Assembly: GCA_022885665.1 (NCBI GenBank)
Contig: JAGQDJ010000007.1
Span: 558,001-622,000 of the forward strand
DNA length: 64,000 bases
From: Triops longicaudatus
Lineage: Eukaryota; Arthropoda; Branchiopoda; Notostraca; Triopsidae
Direction: 5' to 3'
Both the position numbers and the translations under genes were made by a program. Every line of letters starts with the position of its first letter. Within the stretch, counting starts at the first letter, position 1. Positions 1 through 11,800 of the stretch are shown here, piece by piece. The notes below the pieces were generated by a model. The model worked only from the letters and a program-made list of their open reading frames with translations. It searched no databases and had not been told where the DNA came from.

Positions 1-1019
1 ACAAAATTGGTTCAGGACACGATAAGCCAGCCACATATATACGCGAAAGATTGCGCATTTCCTTCTCAGCCCAGGTTTTGACAAGTTTCCTGGGGTTCGA
101 ACGGCAATACCCATGACGAAACCTTCAACCGAAAAGTTTTCAACTCAAATTTATCACAAGAACTAGATCATTACCTAAATTCTCCTGTAACGTATTTATC
201 CCGGTCTTTAAAGACCAAAATAGACGTTTTGTATACTTTCAGCGCTAAAGGCTCGTCGTTTTTGCCCGTTGCGTAATAAACATTGGCTTCTTTGCCAGTT
301 GAGATACAACCGTTCACTTGCGTAATGAAAGAGCGGTTCATTAATTTGAAAAGAATCATTCTCGTACGTGGGTCCATAACTTGTTCAGCTGTAGCCCGAT
401 CCTGTTTATCTTTGTAGCGAATTCTAAACAATGGAAACACAACTGTTACTAACCCCTTGCATACTAATTAATAACTCCGATATATAAATAGTTAATCCAA
501 TTATTTTTGTTAATCTTTCTTTTGAGTCTCGTACAATCTGTACTAAATTAAAAACCCTTGCAATTAACGCATACTTCTCCTGCTCGGTATCCATCAACTT
601 CCGGTCATCCAAGGTGATTTTGTGTACAAACTTCTTGAACAAGTTGTCAGAGGGTTGGAATGATGCCACTTTACTCGCCGATCTCTGTTGGTTACTACGA
701 TTTGTTCCATGATCTCTTTCATCTATCAAATGACAATAATGTTCCAACAAATAAGCCTTTTCACTAAAAGCATACGTTTTTACAGTAATATACGCACTTT
801 CATTGTCATAGTCGTCGTCATAAGAGTCGTCTGAATAATCCCATGCTCCCTCTTCATATTCTGCTCCCTTGTCGTAGTTTATGTTTCTATGACCGGATTT
901 GCTTCCATCGTTAAGCACACTATTGAAACGGAAATTAAGTTAATTTCTTAACTTTAATACTGCTTGTACTTGAAGTCATCTTCTGCTTCGTCAAACTGTC
1001 CCGCGACAATTTCACTCAT
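1..1019 (-). CDS. RIOK1: RIO-type serine/threonine kinase 1, 5' part (runs off the left edge)
   Basis: RIOK1 is an atypical kinase/ATPase that acts in late cytoplasmic 40S pre-ribosome maturation. Exons on the minus strand are 961-1019, 575-919, 175-423 and 1-122 (partial); introns are 41, 151 and 52 bp, all GT-AG and in phase. The start is ATG at 1019, giving MSEIVAGQFDEAEDD. An acidic Asp/Ser-rich N-terminus is followed by QPSDNLFKKFVHKITLDD, the RIOK1-specific DRATAEQVMDPRTRMILFK, the P-loop-like CISTGKEANVYYA, the ATP-binding Lys in LALKVYK, and SILVFKDRDKYVTGEFRFRHG, all hallmark RIOK1 blocks. About 258 codons are in the window; the catalytic loop and C-terminus lie outside. The exon 2 donor was placed at GTATGC (574) because it restores the family sequence. 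Confidence 0.95.
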
Positions 1020-1186
1020 TGCAGTAACGAAATTTAAGATTGCTAAACAGGGAAAAGGCGTCAGAATTGCGAAATTTTTAACTTCGCTTCAAGTATACCA
1101 GACCGCATGGCAGTCTGAACCAAAACAAACTTTGTGTTTTCCATTACCGCGTGGTGGCATCACTATAGTTTTTATTTACCATAAAT

Positions 1187-1309
1187 TACAGTAGAATCCC
1201 ATAATAGCGAATCTGCTGAAAAGAAAAGTCGTGTGATATGCAACGAACTTCGGAAACATCGAAAAACAATACGTTCCCGGGGAGTTCGTTATAGCGAAAT
1301 TGTACTGTA
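1187..1309. mobile_element. pogo/Tigger-like MITE (119 bp) with TA target duplication
   Basis: The element spans 1189-1307 and is flanked by TA on both sides. Its left end CAGTAGAATCCCATAATAGC matches the reverse complement of its right end CAGTACAATTTCGCTATAAC over most positions. A TA target site and CAGTA... termini are typical of pogo/Tigger-derived non-autonomous elements. It has no coding capacity and lies about 170 bp upstream of the RIOK1 start codon. Confidence 0.6.
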
Positions 1310-2873
1310 GTTAATGAAAGCAACACGAAGAAAATAAGTTGTAAAATAAGAAAAGGTAATAGACTACCTCAAGCAAGTAGACTACTGCAAAAACATGCAC
1401 GAAGAAAAATTAAAAATAACCATATACCACGTTCTTATGTTTGTTTTCGTATTTATATTCAACTATATTGACATGACGTAAAGATCTGACCTATTTACAG
1501 TATTTTCAATTTTACAGTGTTTACTCTGGCTTGACTTTCAAACACCCCCGTACCCGGGTATAGGTGTTTAACCCCCCCCCCCCCCCCGAAATGTTAACCT
1601 TATAATGCTAAACAAGGCGACTAACAAAGAGCCCAAAATATTGTATCCAACTCCCATAGTTGCATACTTGCTATAAAAATATACGCATATTAAACGTTTG
1701 AACGTTTGGTTTCAGATGTCTATTCTAAGATGTAAGTTTCGAGGACATTAGCACAAGAGACAAATGTTTACTAATCCAAGAAATTACACCTAGTGAAAAC
1801 CCGTAGTAGACGTCTGTAAAATGTTAGGAAAGCGGTTAGAAAACTCCTATTACACGTGTCTACAGCCCGCCTGTAAAAAAAATTAAATTAACGTCTACTG
1901 TACGTTGTTTACACGTATATAGAAGGAATCAAATCAAACCAACAAATTCAAAATTAAAATATGTCAAAAATCATAGTACAGTGAAAAAAATGACGTATTT
2001 TTTATGTGAAAAAAAAGACGTATTTTAGACGTAACTGAATTAACGTTTTCCGAGAGGACATTAGCACGTTTAATAGACGTTTAATAAGTGTAATCCATAG
2101 ACGTATTACATATATATTTAGATGAATATACTTCGTTTCGAAAACATAAGTGTGCTACTAGGACTGTACGTTTGCCGCTTATTAGAAAAAGGTATTATTT
2201 TGAAGCACATTGTTTCGGAAAAGTTTCCAATGCTATCTGCATAAAATTCAGTGTTTTAATGCCCTGACAATGTTTAATAATAGTGACAGAGACAGAAATG
2301 TGTTTAGCATTCTCACTATAATACAGAACTGTGCTCCTCCGAAATAATATTGCTTCCTATTAAATCACATCAGGCATCGCCGACCGTATGGAGCATTGGT
2401 AAATTGCAAATTAAGTGATTGAATCGGCGAATGAATGTGTGGACTTTCGTATACATTTCTATCACATTCTTATCATCAAACTTAGAAAATATGCTGTCAA
2501 GTAGTAAGAAGAGCAGGCAAAATCGATTAATTTACTTGAATTTGTCTTAAATTCGATCCCTTTTCAACTGACTTATAAACCTAAAAAAGCGCATTCCTAG
2601 TTATCTTACGATGGCGCCACAATAGCTTCGCTCCGACACTGATACTATGACTTTACTGCGTGAAAACTATACATGGAGCCAAAGAGTGTTTTCAAATGAA
2701 TTAATCGTTGTTTAATCCAGTTTCCTTCTGTTTTTCGTCTTGGTCAAGTTAAAAGTTGACGTGATATAAAACCACATACATTCAGCAAACATATCTGGTG
2801 TTTCTGTTCGAAACCAGTTGAGCAGTCTGCATAACTTGTGTCTATAGCCATTAACTTTTGAATTACTGACAGG
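1310..2873. other. Intergenic AT-rich DNA between RIOK1 and NDC80
   Basis: No supported gene. It holds a run of 16 C at 1572-1587 and presumably the NDC80 promoter. The only long reading frames are antisense shadows of NDC80 exon 1. Confidence 0.5.
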
Positions 2874-5704
2874 ATGCAACGCACAAGCATTCCAGGTCCC
2901 AGGAAAAAGAGAAGTTCAACAGGCCTGGCCCCTGTGCGAATTTCCTCAATTGGCAGACCCGGCGTTGCAGCAGGAGCCGTGCCACCTTCAAGGTAAAATA
3001 CCATTGAATCTCTACTCCTACGTTTATTGTGCAGCGCTATGTAGCTTTAAAACCGTTTTCGGTCCTGTAAAGAGTGAATATAGTTAGAATACCTACATCT
3101 GTATAGAAGAAGAGGGATGGGGGCAACTGTGGTCCAAGCTTGCCCTTTCTAACAATAGTATTTACAAAAATAATGTCGACTTTTTTTTACAGTGTGGGAA
3201 GAGGAGGAGCTCAGCGAGGCTTGCCTGGTCCTGGTCGCGGGAAGACTAGCACGGATTTTCGACCTCCAATAGGTTCTACTCCTGCCCGGACTCCTATTCC
3301 CAACCTTAATTTTCATAATACCCCATCAGGAGCGCACTCGAGTTCCATCAGTTTCTCGTACGCCTTTTTTCGCTTCTTGTCTCCCATTACCTGCTAATAA
3401 GTATTTTGCAAATTCATCTTCGCCCTGTATTCAATTTGTAGGTCTTCTGTGCCAAAGAAAGATACGAGGCCTTTGCAGGACAAAAACTATCAGCGCAAAT
3501 TGGCTGGTAAGATTGCGGAGTATCTGAATGCATCTGCTTTTGATGACGATGTCGCGGCAAAAGATGTTCTGAAAATTTCTTCACAAACATTCGTTCGTTA
3601 CTTCACGGTACAGATCAGATCTCAGGATCAGGGTGTGACAATGAGTCCGTATTGATTTCACGATTGTCATTTATTTTTGTAGCATTTTTACAGCAAAATA
3701 GACCCTGGTTATGTTTTACCATCCCGGCAATTCGAGGAAGAAGTTCTGCGCATTTGCAAAGAGTTAAGTTACGCCGGTGTCATTCAGAAGTCATCGTTAG
3801 TCACAAGTATTTGCAAAAAGACCTTACGAACAGTCCCTTGTGTAACGTTTTTGACGTATTTTGTTAGTCGGTTCGCCACATTCATTGGGACCTATATTAG
3901 GCCTTATTGGTTGGCTTGGTGAAATGGTCTGCGCCGTGGAATTATTGAATCCGGAACGTGATCCGACGGAGATGGTTTGTCTAGAATTCTGCATTTGCTT
4001 ATTTTGTTTCTGAAATTTGATTATTTCTCTAGGAAGAGTACGAGCTTAGTGTTAAAGCTTATTGTCACTTTGTTGAAGGCGGAGCCTTTTCAGACCTCAG
4101 TGAAGATTGTTACCGTTTTCGCCGTAAGTCCCTTCACTTTACTGTCAACTTGTTTTTGGTACACATTGCGCATTTCTGTACTAAGATGTTAATAAGTTTA
4201 TTGGTACCTACAGTAAAGAAGCTGGGAGTTGAGAACGAAGAGGCTGTTTCTAAGTTGGAACAAGCGACTGAAGCATTGAAGAAGGATTTGGCAGCGCGTA
4301 GCAAGCCCAGTCAAATTATTGTAAATATCTGAATCTCGTAATTCGCAATAAAAATAATTTATCTTAAACAGAAAATCAAAGAAAAGTTCGAAACCATGCG
4401 AGACGAGCATGATTCTTTGGAAAAGGTAATAGAAGCCCATCAAACCAGCGTGGCTGAATGCGAAAACGCTATTCATAACCAGGAAGTTATGCTTAAAGAC
4501 CTAAGTAAGACAAAATATTTTTTCCCCTTCTTTTTTTTTTCTAATTATGGAATATGTAGACACGCAGTGGGAGACACACAAGCAGAAGATTGCTAAGCTG
4601 AAAGAGATCGTGGCTACGCAGCCGATTTCACCTGGCGAGGCCCAAGCCATCAATCAAGCGTGCAGGGAATTGGCTGACAGGATTTCCGAAAAGGAGAAGA
4701 CGCTTAATATGCTTCGTGAACATATCTGGTGCACACAGAAGGAAATTAGTCAGCTCAACGTTCAGCTTTCTGAAGCGCGCTTGCAAGTTCAAGAGAAGGC
4801 CATGAAGTTAGGGATACAGTTGGATATGGAGTCCCGCGAGACATTAGTAGAACAAGTTGAGATGAAACTCGCTAATGTTTTCGAAGACTTGAAGAAAAAT
4901 GAAGAATTGTCGTGGCAAGAATCAGAGAAGATAAGCAAAATGGAACGTCGTCTAGAGCAATTGGATGTCGATATAAAGTCAGTCATTTTTGAGCAACAGC
5001 AACGCACCAACCATCTGGAAGCCCTCAAAGCGGAAGAAAAGCAATTTGTACGAGCAATTCTTTGTATTTCTTGCTTTGTTATTCTTTCTTATATGATTCT
5101 GTATAACAACATCAAACCTTATTCATTCACTGTGTGTTGTTTGTTTAGGACAAGGAACACGAAGCGGCACTGAAGAAGCTTGAAGATAGGATTGACTCTT
5201 TGTCGAAGACGCTTCCAGGAAGCGGTAATTTAGCAGGACTTCGCAAAGATTTGCAAGCGTTGGAGGAAACGTAAGTTGCAATGACATTACCTTTATTCAT
5301 TGAAATTTACTTTTATTCTGAATTATTTTTTAGAATTACTTATAATGTAGTTGATAACGTCGTACTTATGTAGTTTGTTCCCTCTGCTCTAGTAGCTAAC
5401 TATCGTGTTTCGTTGAACTTTATCAAATTTTGTAACTTTGTCGTTTCTGAATAATTATTTATCCATTTTTAGGGTTTCTAAGCTGGAAAACCGGTATCTG
5501 GAGGCAGAAGCAGACCAGAAGCACCTCCTGGATGGTTTTGAGTATTTGTATAACAAGCAGATAGAAAATTTTAATGTAAGCTAAGTGAGATTAGGAGGGA
5601 GAGAATTAATTAAAAGATTTTTTTATTGGCAGAACCTGCTTCAAAGGATGAAAGACTTTTACGAGGCGGATAATAAAAAACTCGACGATGCAATGAAAGA
5701 GTGA
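2874..5704 (+). CDS. NDC80: Kinetochore protein NDC80/HEC1
   Basis: NDC80 is the microtubule-binding subunit of the outer-kinetochore NDC80 complex, pairing with NUF2. Twelve exons: 2874-2992, 3193-3357, 3442-3607, 3683-3806, 3868-3974, 4033-4123, 4214-4320, 4372-4504, 4560-5047, 5149-5270, 5473-5575 and 5633-5704. They give 598 aa (human 642). Residues 1-95 form a basic Ser/Pro/Gly-rich tail (RKKRSS, GRPG, RGGAQRG) like the Aurora-B-regulated tail. A calponin-homology region covers about 100-215: DTRPLQDKNYQRK, QFEEEVLRICKELSYAG, then IGSPHSLGPILGLIGWL. Long coiled coil fills about 240-580. I started at ATG 2874 because its exon ends in phase 2 and joins 3193, which has a strong pyrimidine tract; ATG 3173 is the alternative. 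A polyadenylation signal AATAAA is at 5809-5814. Confidence 0.93.
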
Positions 5705-5808
5705 AGAACTTCAGTTGCGTTGTTTTCTGTTTCTTCAAAATGCCTTTTGGAATCGAAATTAATATTTTTATAATTAAATTTCTGTAATTAACTTTTTGTG
5801 ATCAGTTT

Positions 5809-5814
5809 AATAAA
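5809..5814 (+). other. Polyadenylation signal of NDC80
   Basis: AATAAA lies 105 bp after the NDC80 stop codon, in AT-rich sequence. Confidence 0.6.
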
Positions 5815-6145
5815 ATTGCTGTGTTCTTCAAGGTTCAATGTTGTGTATTTATATTAACTGTTCAGGTATTTCCAATTGGTTCGGTCTTTAAAAAACAGTT
5901 TGAAGCGGCTTCTTAAAAGCGAGTATCCACTGACTTTTTAACGGAACAGAAGACCGAATAACTGAACGATCCAGTGAGTCGCACATTTTTAAACGACTAA
6001 AAAAATGTCCTTTCTAGTCACGTCAATCACGGCGATATCACAATGTAGACCACTTTTTCGCTGAAAGTGGGGTAAATAAATACGATCTTCCCGTTTCATC
6101 GAAAATTGAAAATAACGATTACAAGCGATATTTGCCAATATATTA

Positions 6146-6846
6146 TACGAGGGCCTGTCCAAAAGCTCTGAGAATTTGTTTTTTAAAAGTAAACCACTTG
6201 CACTGAAAATCACATGACTTCCAGTTCACCTTCAACATGTACTGAACTTTTGCACAAACTACCATTTTAATTTCAATAAGCAAAGACAATGCTAGAAGTC
6301 AATTCAAGCTGTTCAGCAAAAAAAAATGTCCTACGATTACCTAGCAAGCATAAAAATCGGAATGCGTAAAATCTGTAAGCTACTTATTTCACTAATTTAA
6401 ATTTCCTTCAATTCATACGCCTAAACTAGTGATATTTGTATAGCTCACGGATAGCTCATGGAAATCTTAACTTTTGAATATATGACGGAAAGTTGTCCCT
6501 TTTTATAAAAAACATACATACATCACTTCTAACTTTGTACTTAACCCATAGCTATATTAGGTAAATCTTCTACTATAATTTTTTATTATTATTACGAAGT
6601 GGGCCTTTCTACAGTTTAAGCAATAAAATTCTCAAAAACTAGTCGCCCTCGCAAGTCCCTCATCGCGGAACATCTCGAAAGTACCCCTACAAAAACTCAA
6701 AATATAAGCGAACACGGCTTTCCTTGACAAGGAAAGTCGACATAGTTATCCGTGAATAATACTGAAAGATATGTGTAACAAAATAAATTTTCTTCACAAT
6801 TTCTTACAGCAGGGCAATTCTCGGAACATTTGGATAGGCCCTCGTA
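6146..6846. mobile_element. mariner-like non-autonomous element (697 bp) with TA duplication
   Basis: The element runs from 6148 to 6844 with TA on both sides. The left terminus CGAGGGCCTGTCCAAAAGCT is matched by the reverse complement of the right terminus, CGAGGGCCTATCCAAATGTT; the similarity continues to about 30 bp (both reach GAGAATT). CGAGGG-type terminal repeats with a TA target are typical of mariner elements. The interior is AT-rich and carries no recognisable transposase. It lies between NDC80 and the Abraxas-like gene. Confidence 0.65.
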
Positions 6847-7275
6847 TGCCTACATAAACCGAACTTCGTAAACGGCTCAGACTGAAGTCACGGGCTAACA
6901 TCTCTTCTTTTTATTTGCTCTTGCACGAATAATTAGCAATCCTACTGCGAGAACAAAAGAAAAACATTTTCCTAGAGAAATTTAATTATTTATCTTTTTA
7001 TACTTAAAAATCGTCTTCCCACGCACCCCGGTCTTTCGTAAGTGAATTTTATTTTCTCACTTATCATTCTGCTAATTAATGCTTGCGTCCTTCCGCCCAC
7101 GGTGCGGCTCATGTGTACCAACTATATAGCGGCTCGGCATGTGATACCGGGCTGAGGCTCGGGTTGGTTAACGAGCCATTATAATTGGCTTACAGGTTTG
7201 CCTAATAAAGTGGCTTTTGAGGGTAACCTGCGACACCGGAAAGAGTTGAGCGTAGACTTAAAGAGTCCACAGAAC
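6847..7275. other. Intergenic, nothing recognised
   Basis: AT-rich DNA between the mariner-like and hAT-like elements; no gene supported. Confidence 0.4.
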
Positions 7276-7481
7276 GTTTATAGCAATGGTGCCCAACCTG
7301 CGGCCCGCGAAGGTGCCTCATACGGCCCGCTCATTTATACCGCTCATGTATATCACTGCATAATTTCATTTTTAACGTCGGCATGATTCTGGCGAAACCG
7401 GAACATTCAGGCCCGCGAGATTTTATATCATGTCGCGCGCGGCCCTCGGGTGAAAAAAGGTTGAGCACCACTGGTCTATAG
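7276..7481. mobile_element. hAT-like MITE (190 bp) with 8-bp target duplication
   Basis: The element spans 7284-7473. Its left end CAATGGTGCCCAACC pairs with the reverse complement of its right end, CAGTGGTGCTCAACC (13 of 15 identical). The flanks GTTTATAG and GTCTATAG form an 8-bp target duplication with one mismatch, the size made by hAT transposases. The interior is GC-rich with GCGGCCCGC blocks, which are common in hAT-derived short repeats of many animals. No reading frame. Confidence 0.75.
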
Positions 7482-7699
7482 GGTTAACCCTGTATGTTGG
7501 AGCCTCGAGAATTTATGATGGTTTTGGAGCCACAGCGCAGCCACGCAGTTGCCAGCTAATCGTAGTTCGCAGTATTTATTCGCGTTTCGTTCTTTTATGT
7601 TTCTAGTCCGCTTGAATGTTTACGCGCTTCTGGTGTCTCATTTACGAATGCACTTTCCGTAGTAGTCCGCTGTTGCTTTTGGAAGACAGAAGAAACAGC

Positions 7700-8667
7700 A
7701 TGAAAGACACTACAAACGATAACTTGCTTCTTGAATTAGTTATCCCTCCCGCGTTCGTGGCGTATTTCATGTATAATGCCGAAGGCGGTCCACTTAATCA
7801 ATTGGTGATTACCCCACTTTCTTCCATAATTCATCTTCAGGCTTTTTGGTATTCAAGCAAATTACACCTTTTAGAACCTACAATAGACTTTGTAATAGAA
7901 CAATAGAACCTACAATTAGAACTTACAATAAAATATAGCACTAATTTCTTATTTTTTTAAATAGAATTCTTGAACGAAAGCGAATCCACCATAATTTTCG
8001 ATAATTCTAGGAAGGCTGGCTCTGTGGCGAAGTCGTTGTGAGGAAACAGTGCAGGTCGTCACAATCCGGGGATATGGTTGAAAAGCACACTCTAAGCTAT
8101 GGTATTTTTCCGTGAAATACCGTTGCAATTTCTTAACTTCTTTTAACAGTCGTTTCCGACTTCGTTCGTTCTTCGCGGAGCGACAGAATGAATCAAAAGC
8201 TTCCTGTTATGGAGACGACTGTATTCGGTTGGTTCAGCACTCGTCGAGGCAGTCGTCCCGTACCTTCGTTGCTCGAACGAGCCCGTATAGCGTTACTACC
8301 TGAACAGCCAGCTCCGGTACTACTGCTTGTGTGTTGCGATGCAGACCCCAAAAGCAACTACAAAAGTACTTCGCTCTTAGCATTTAGCTGCACGAAGTAA
8401 GCCTTGCCATACCACAAGACAAGCGCTTCATTTTGACTAATCGTTACCCATTTGCCCAGAATATCGTTCTCACCCATAGATCTAGTTTTTGAAAACGTAG
8501 GGACAAGCAAAACTAGTATTGCTTACGCTGAACGTTCCTTTAGTTCTACGCCTGCACGTGATGTATCCACTAGTCTCAGAAGCGACGCCGATTCGCTCGT
8601 TGACCAATTTGCAACATCGGCCATCAAGCTTCTTGATGTCGCCTGGCCCAATATTCTTTCCCAATGA
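7700..8667 (+). CDS. Abraxas/FAM175-family protein (BRISC or BRCA1-A scaffold), short form
   Basis: Abraxas proteins carry an inactive MPN domain that scaffolds the K63-specific deubiquitinase BRCC36. Four exons: 7700-7804, 8011-8101, 8150-8396, 8460-8667; 216 aa in phase throughout. Family features: FVAYFMYNAEGGPLNQL then EGWLCGEVVV (compare human EGFLLGEV), then VFGWFSTRRGSRPVPSLLER (compare human VIGWYxFRRN...REQ/RER), then LLLVCCDADP followed by a Ser/Thr-rich strand and KISFSPIDLVFENVG in the place of the family's RISL..PNLG segment. No JAMM zinc-binding motif is seen, as expected. Human paralogues are about 410 aa; this model stops just after the MPN-like domain and lacks the long coiled coil. 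AATAAA at 8672-8677, overlapping the region just after the stop, supports the early end. It could be either paralogue. Confidence 0.72.
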
Positions 8668-8671
8668 CATC

Positions 8672-8677
8672 AATAAA
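8672..8677 (+). other. Polyadenylation signal of the Abraxas-like gene
   Basis: AATAAA starts 5 bp after the stop codon ending at 8667, implying a very short 3' UTR. Confidence 0.5.
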
Positions 8678-8710
8678 CTTGCAGTTCTTTCCGCGATTCC
8701 TTATTTATCA

Positions 8711-8716
8711 TTTATT
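8711..8716 (-). other. Candidate polyadenylation signal of EIF2AK3
   Basis: TTTATT on the plus strand is AATAAA on the minus strand, about 145 bp past the EIF2AK3 stop codon. Confidence 0.45.
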
Positions 8717-8857
8717 TACCATGTTCATTCATTTTGTCTCGCGGTCTTTATATAAATACAAGAAAAGACAACAGTCGAGGAAAATTACATTTTTTTACAC
8801 AGGATTTTCTCAAAGCTTCGTTTTCCCATTACTTGTCTGTACTGTTTCAGTAACCGG

Positions 8858-11800
8858 TCATCTATCACTTGAGGAAATGGTTCGCGTACGATTGTTGGAA
8901 AAACTGAGCCCACAATCCATATAACTGTCCAGATCTTTAGGCGAACTTTTTAAGCTCACCAATGGCGCTCTCTCACGAATATCCGAAGCTGTTGGCCGCT
9001 CTTCAGGATCGTTGGACAACATTTTGCAGAGTAACGTATGCTAGAAAGATTAACAAAACATGAGAAAACACTTCTTTACCCGTATAACGTCTTCCATTTT
9101 ACCTCATTGGCATACTTTTCCTTGAAACCCGCGGGGTATTTCTGTTCCCTCACTTTCTGCAGTACGATCCGCCGTTCCATTTGTGTCGAAAAGGGGACCA
9201 ACATTTCAAAGAAAATCAAACCCAAAGAATAAATGTCGACCTTATGGTCGTACACTGAGCCTTTGAGCTGTTCAGGGCTCATGTACAACTTCGTGCCCAC
9301 CGCGTTGGTATGGCCCTGGCCCGGAAATCGTCCCTCTTCTTTGTCGACTCCAACCATTTCCTCTTCTTGCACTAATGTGGTCACGAGACCAAAATCACCC
9401 ACTTTGATGGATCCGTCTGGAGCGAAAAAGATATTCGATGGCTAGGGAAAAAAGAGAATGCGCTAATTAGACTTCGTTATTCTTCGTAAAGTTTGTGTGT
9501 GTCATTAAGCGCCAAACCTCTCGAAACACTAGATATAATAGTTCTGAGTTACTTTGAGATCGCGATGCATAAGGCCTTGGCGGTGGACGTACTCGACGGC
9601 AGACACGATCTGATCGAACATTCGTAAAACTTCGAACGGATCTCGGTCGGCAGTACGACTCTGCAGCCATTCAGTCAAAGATTCTTTCTGGCATAATTGC
9701 ATCTGAATATAAACATACACGCACGGAGAGCGTTGTGGCACTGGAGACTGAGCTGCTGGAACAATTTGCCGACTGTTACTAATTTCGCTCTTCCGACTGC
9801 AACTGACCACCGACTCTGAGATCACGGAATGGTTTCTGGTCCCACTTTCGGTTGTTTCTTGATCCTGGCTTTCGGAATTCCGTTCAAAAACAACATCAAA
9901 GGAACTAGATTCGTCCAAATGCGGTGAAGCTAAGGAACTACTGCAAGCTTGAGTGACTGATGTATTGGAAAACACGGCAGAAGTCGACGCTGCGTTACTT
10001 CCAACGGCGAAACTCATCGACATATCGCAACTGAAAGTTAAATAAAAAAGACAAAGATTAATAGGGGATCACTCACTTTCCCTACAAAAACGTCGCTAAT
10101 CGACAATATTGCTTACAGAACAAAACCCGAAAGGATAACGAAAAACAAAACTAAAAAGGTTAGTAAAGAAAATATAATACAGGAGATAATACAACATTCA
10201 AATTTTGTTAAAACTGCAAATTCGACGTCTGACACAAAGAAAGTTTCAGTTAACAAACTTACTTAGCTTTCCACTGTTGGTCAAAGTGTTCTTGCCATCC
10301 TGGGGGCGGTTCTTCCTGCCATGACTGGAAATAACGCACAATATGTTTATGTTCCAGTTTTGCTAACGCTTTGACTTCCCTCATCACCTTTTCCCTTGAT
10401 TCGCGACTAAACCAATAACAAAACTATAAGAGAACAATTCCTCATGAAAAAAATTTTTTACTTATTAGGAAGTCGAATACGCTTAACAGCGTAATTGCAA
10501 TCATCAAACTTGTTTTTAGCTTCAAACACGACACCAAAACCACCTTTGCCAAGGCACTGGATATGCAAAAAATCTTCCAAGTAACGGGAACGGAAATTAC
10601 TCCAGTCCTGCTGCACACTCTGCAATGACACTTCTCTTTGGATAGAAACCGTCTCTAAAGTTGAAGAGCCATTGCTTTCTCCTGGTGCCAACGCCACCAC
10701 CATTTCTAACGGCGTCGCTGCTGAATTACTGTCCTGATTTTCTGTCGTAGTCCTTCTTCTTTGCATCTCTTGGTTGAATTGCTGGTGAAGCCGTCGCCTC
10801 TCGAAATCCGCTACCTTTTTAGATAAATTAACATATGAGACAGATGGGAAAAACACATTTGACAGAAAAAAAATCATACAATAAAATACGCAACAGTAAA
10901 GAATAACCGACGCTACTGACAGCACTTCGCTTGAAAAGATAGCTACACAAATGAGAAATAAATTCCTCAAACAATAAAAAAAGAAAATTTAATTCAATTT
11001 TTCCAATCAAAAGTAAAACTCAATAGCAAAATTTCTTACTGTGGCAGTTAAAACTGGTAAAATGGCATTGACATGTCTGGTGACTTCCCGCGACAATGCT
11101 AAATGGAAGTGCCGAACGTATTGAGGAGCGATTAAAATGTGGGATAACACAGCAGTGAAAACGCTGATCATAAGTACTTCTCTCCTGAAAATAGGAAAAA
11201 AAAAGAAAAACAATTTCGTAATTTCCTAAAACTATTAAATTGCGCATTTCTAAGAATACAATAGGTAAAAGAAGTACATACCACCAAAACCATAAAGAAA
11301 CGAACACAAATTGCACTACAGTAGCTTCATCATCCTGAAATTCAGGTGGCCAGTTTGAAGCAGTTCCTATCTCATCTTCGACTTTCTCGTCGTATTCTTC
11401 CACTTTGACGTCGTCCTCCAATTCTGGTAAAACCGGGGCAACTGACGACGCTCTGGACGTGTCGTACAATAACAGACCTAGATCTGAACCAACAGAACGA
11501 AACAGCCCTTTTTAGATTCGATTCAACTATCAAAAATAATTAAAATGTCAATACCTCGTCCCTTTTGCTGGTTCCAAAGTACTAACGCTTTGCTGTCATC
11601 TGATGATGGATCGGAAGTATCGTCCACATTCTCAAGTTCATACAAAGACGGCCGCAAAGTAGGTTTGGCCCAGGGTAAGCGAAAATTCTCGCCTTTTAAC
11701 TCTTGGGAAGTTTTGCTTGCTGAAGGTTGAGCGTACAACTGCTGACCGTGCAAGCCAATGTATAACATCGGGTTATACTCGTTATTCTTGGCGTTATTTT

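Noticed and set aside
3173..3192. ATG 3173 (MSTFFYSV) as the NDC80 start
   Set aside because: The T-rich stretch after it ends in CAG and makes a strong acceptor at 3193. An upstream exon at 2874-2992 with a basic Ser/Pro tail joins it exactly in phase.
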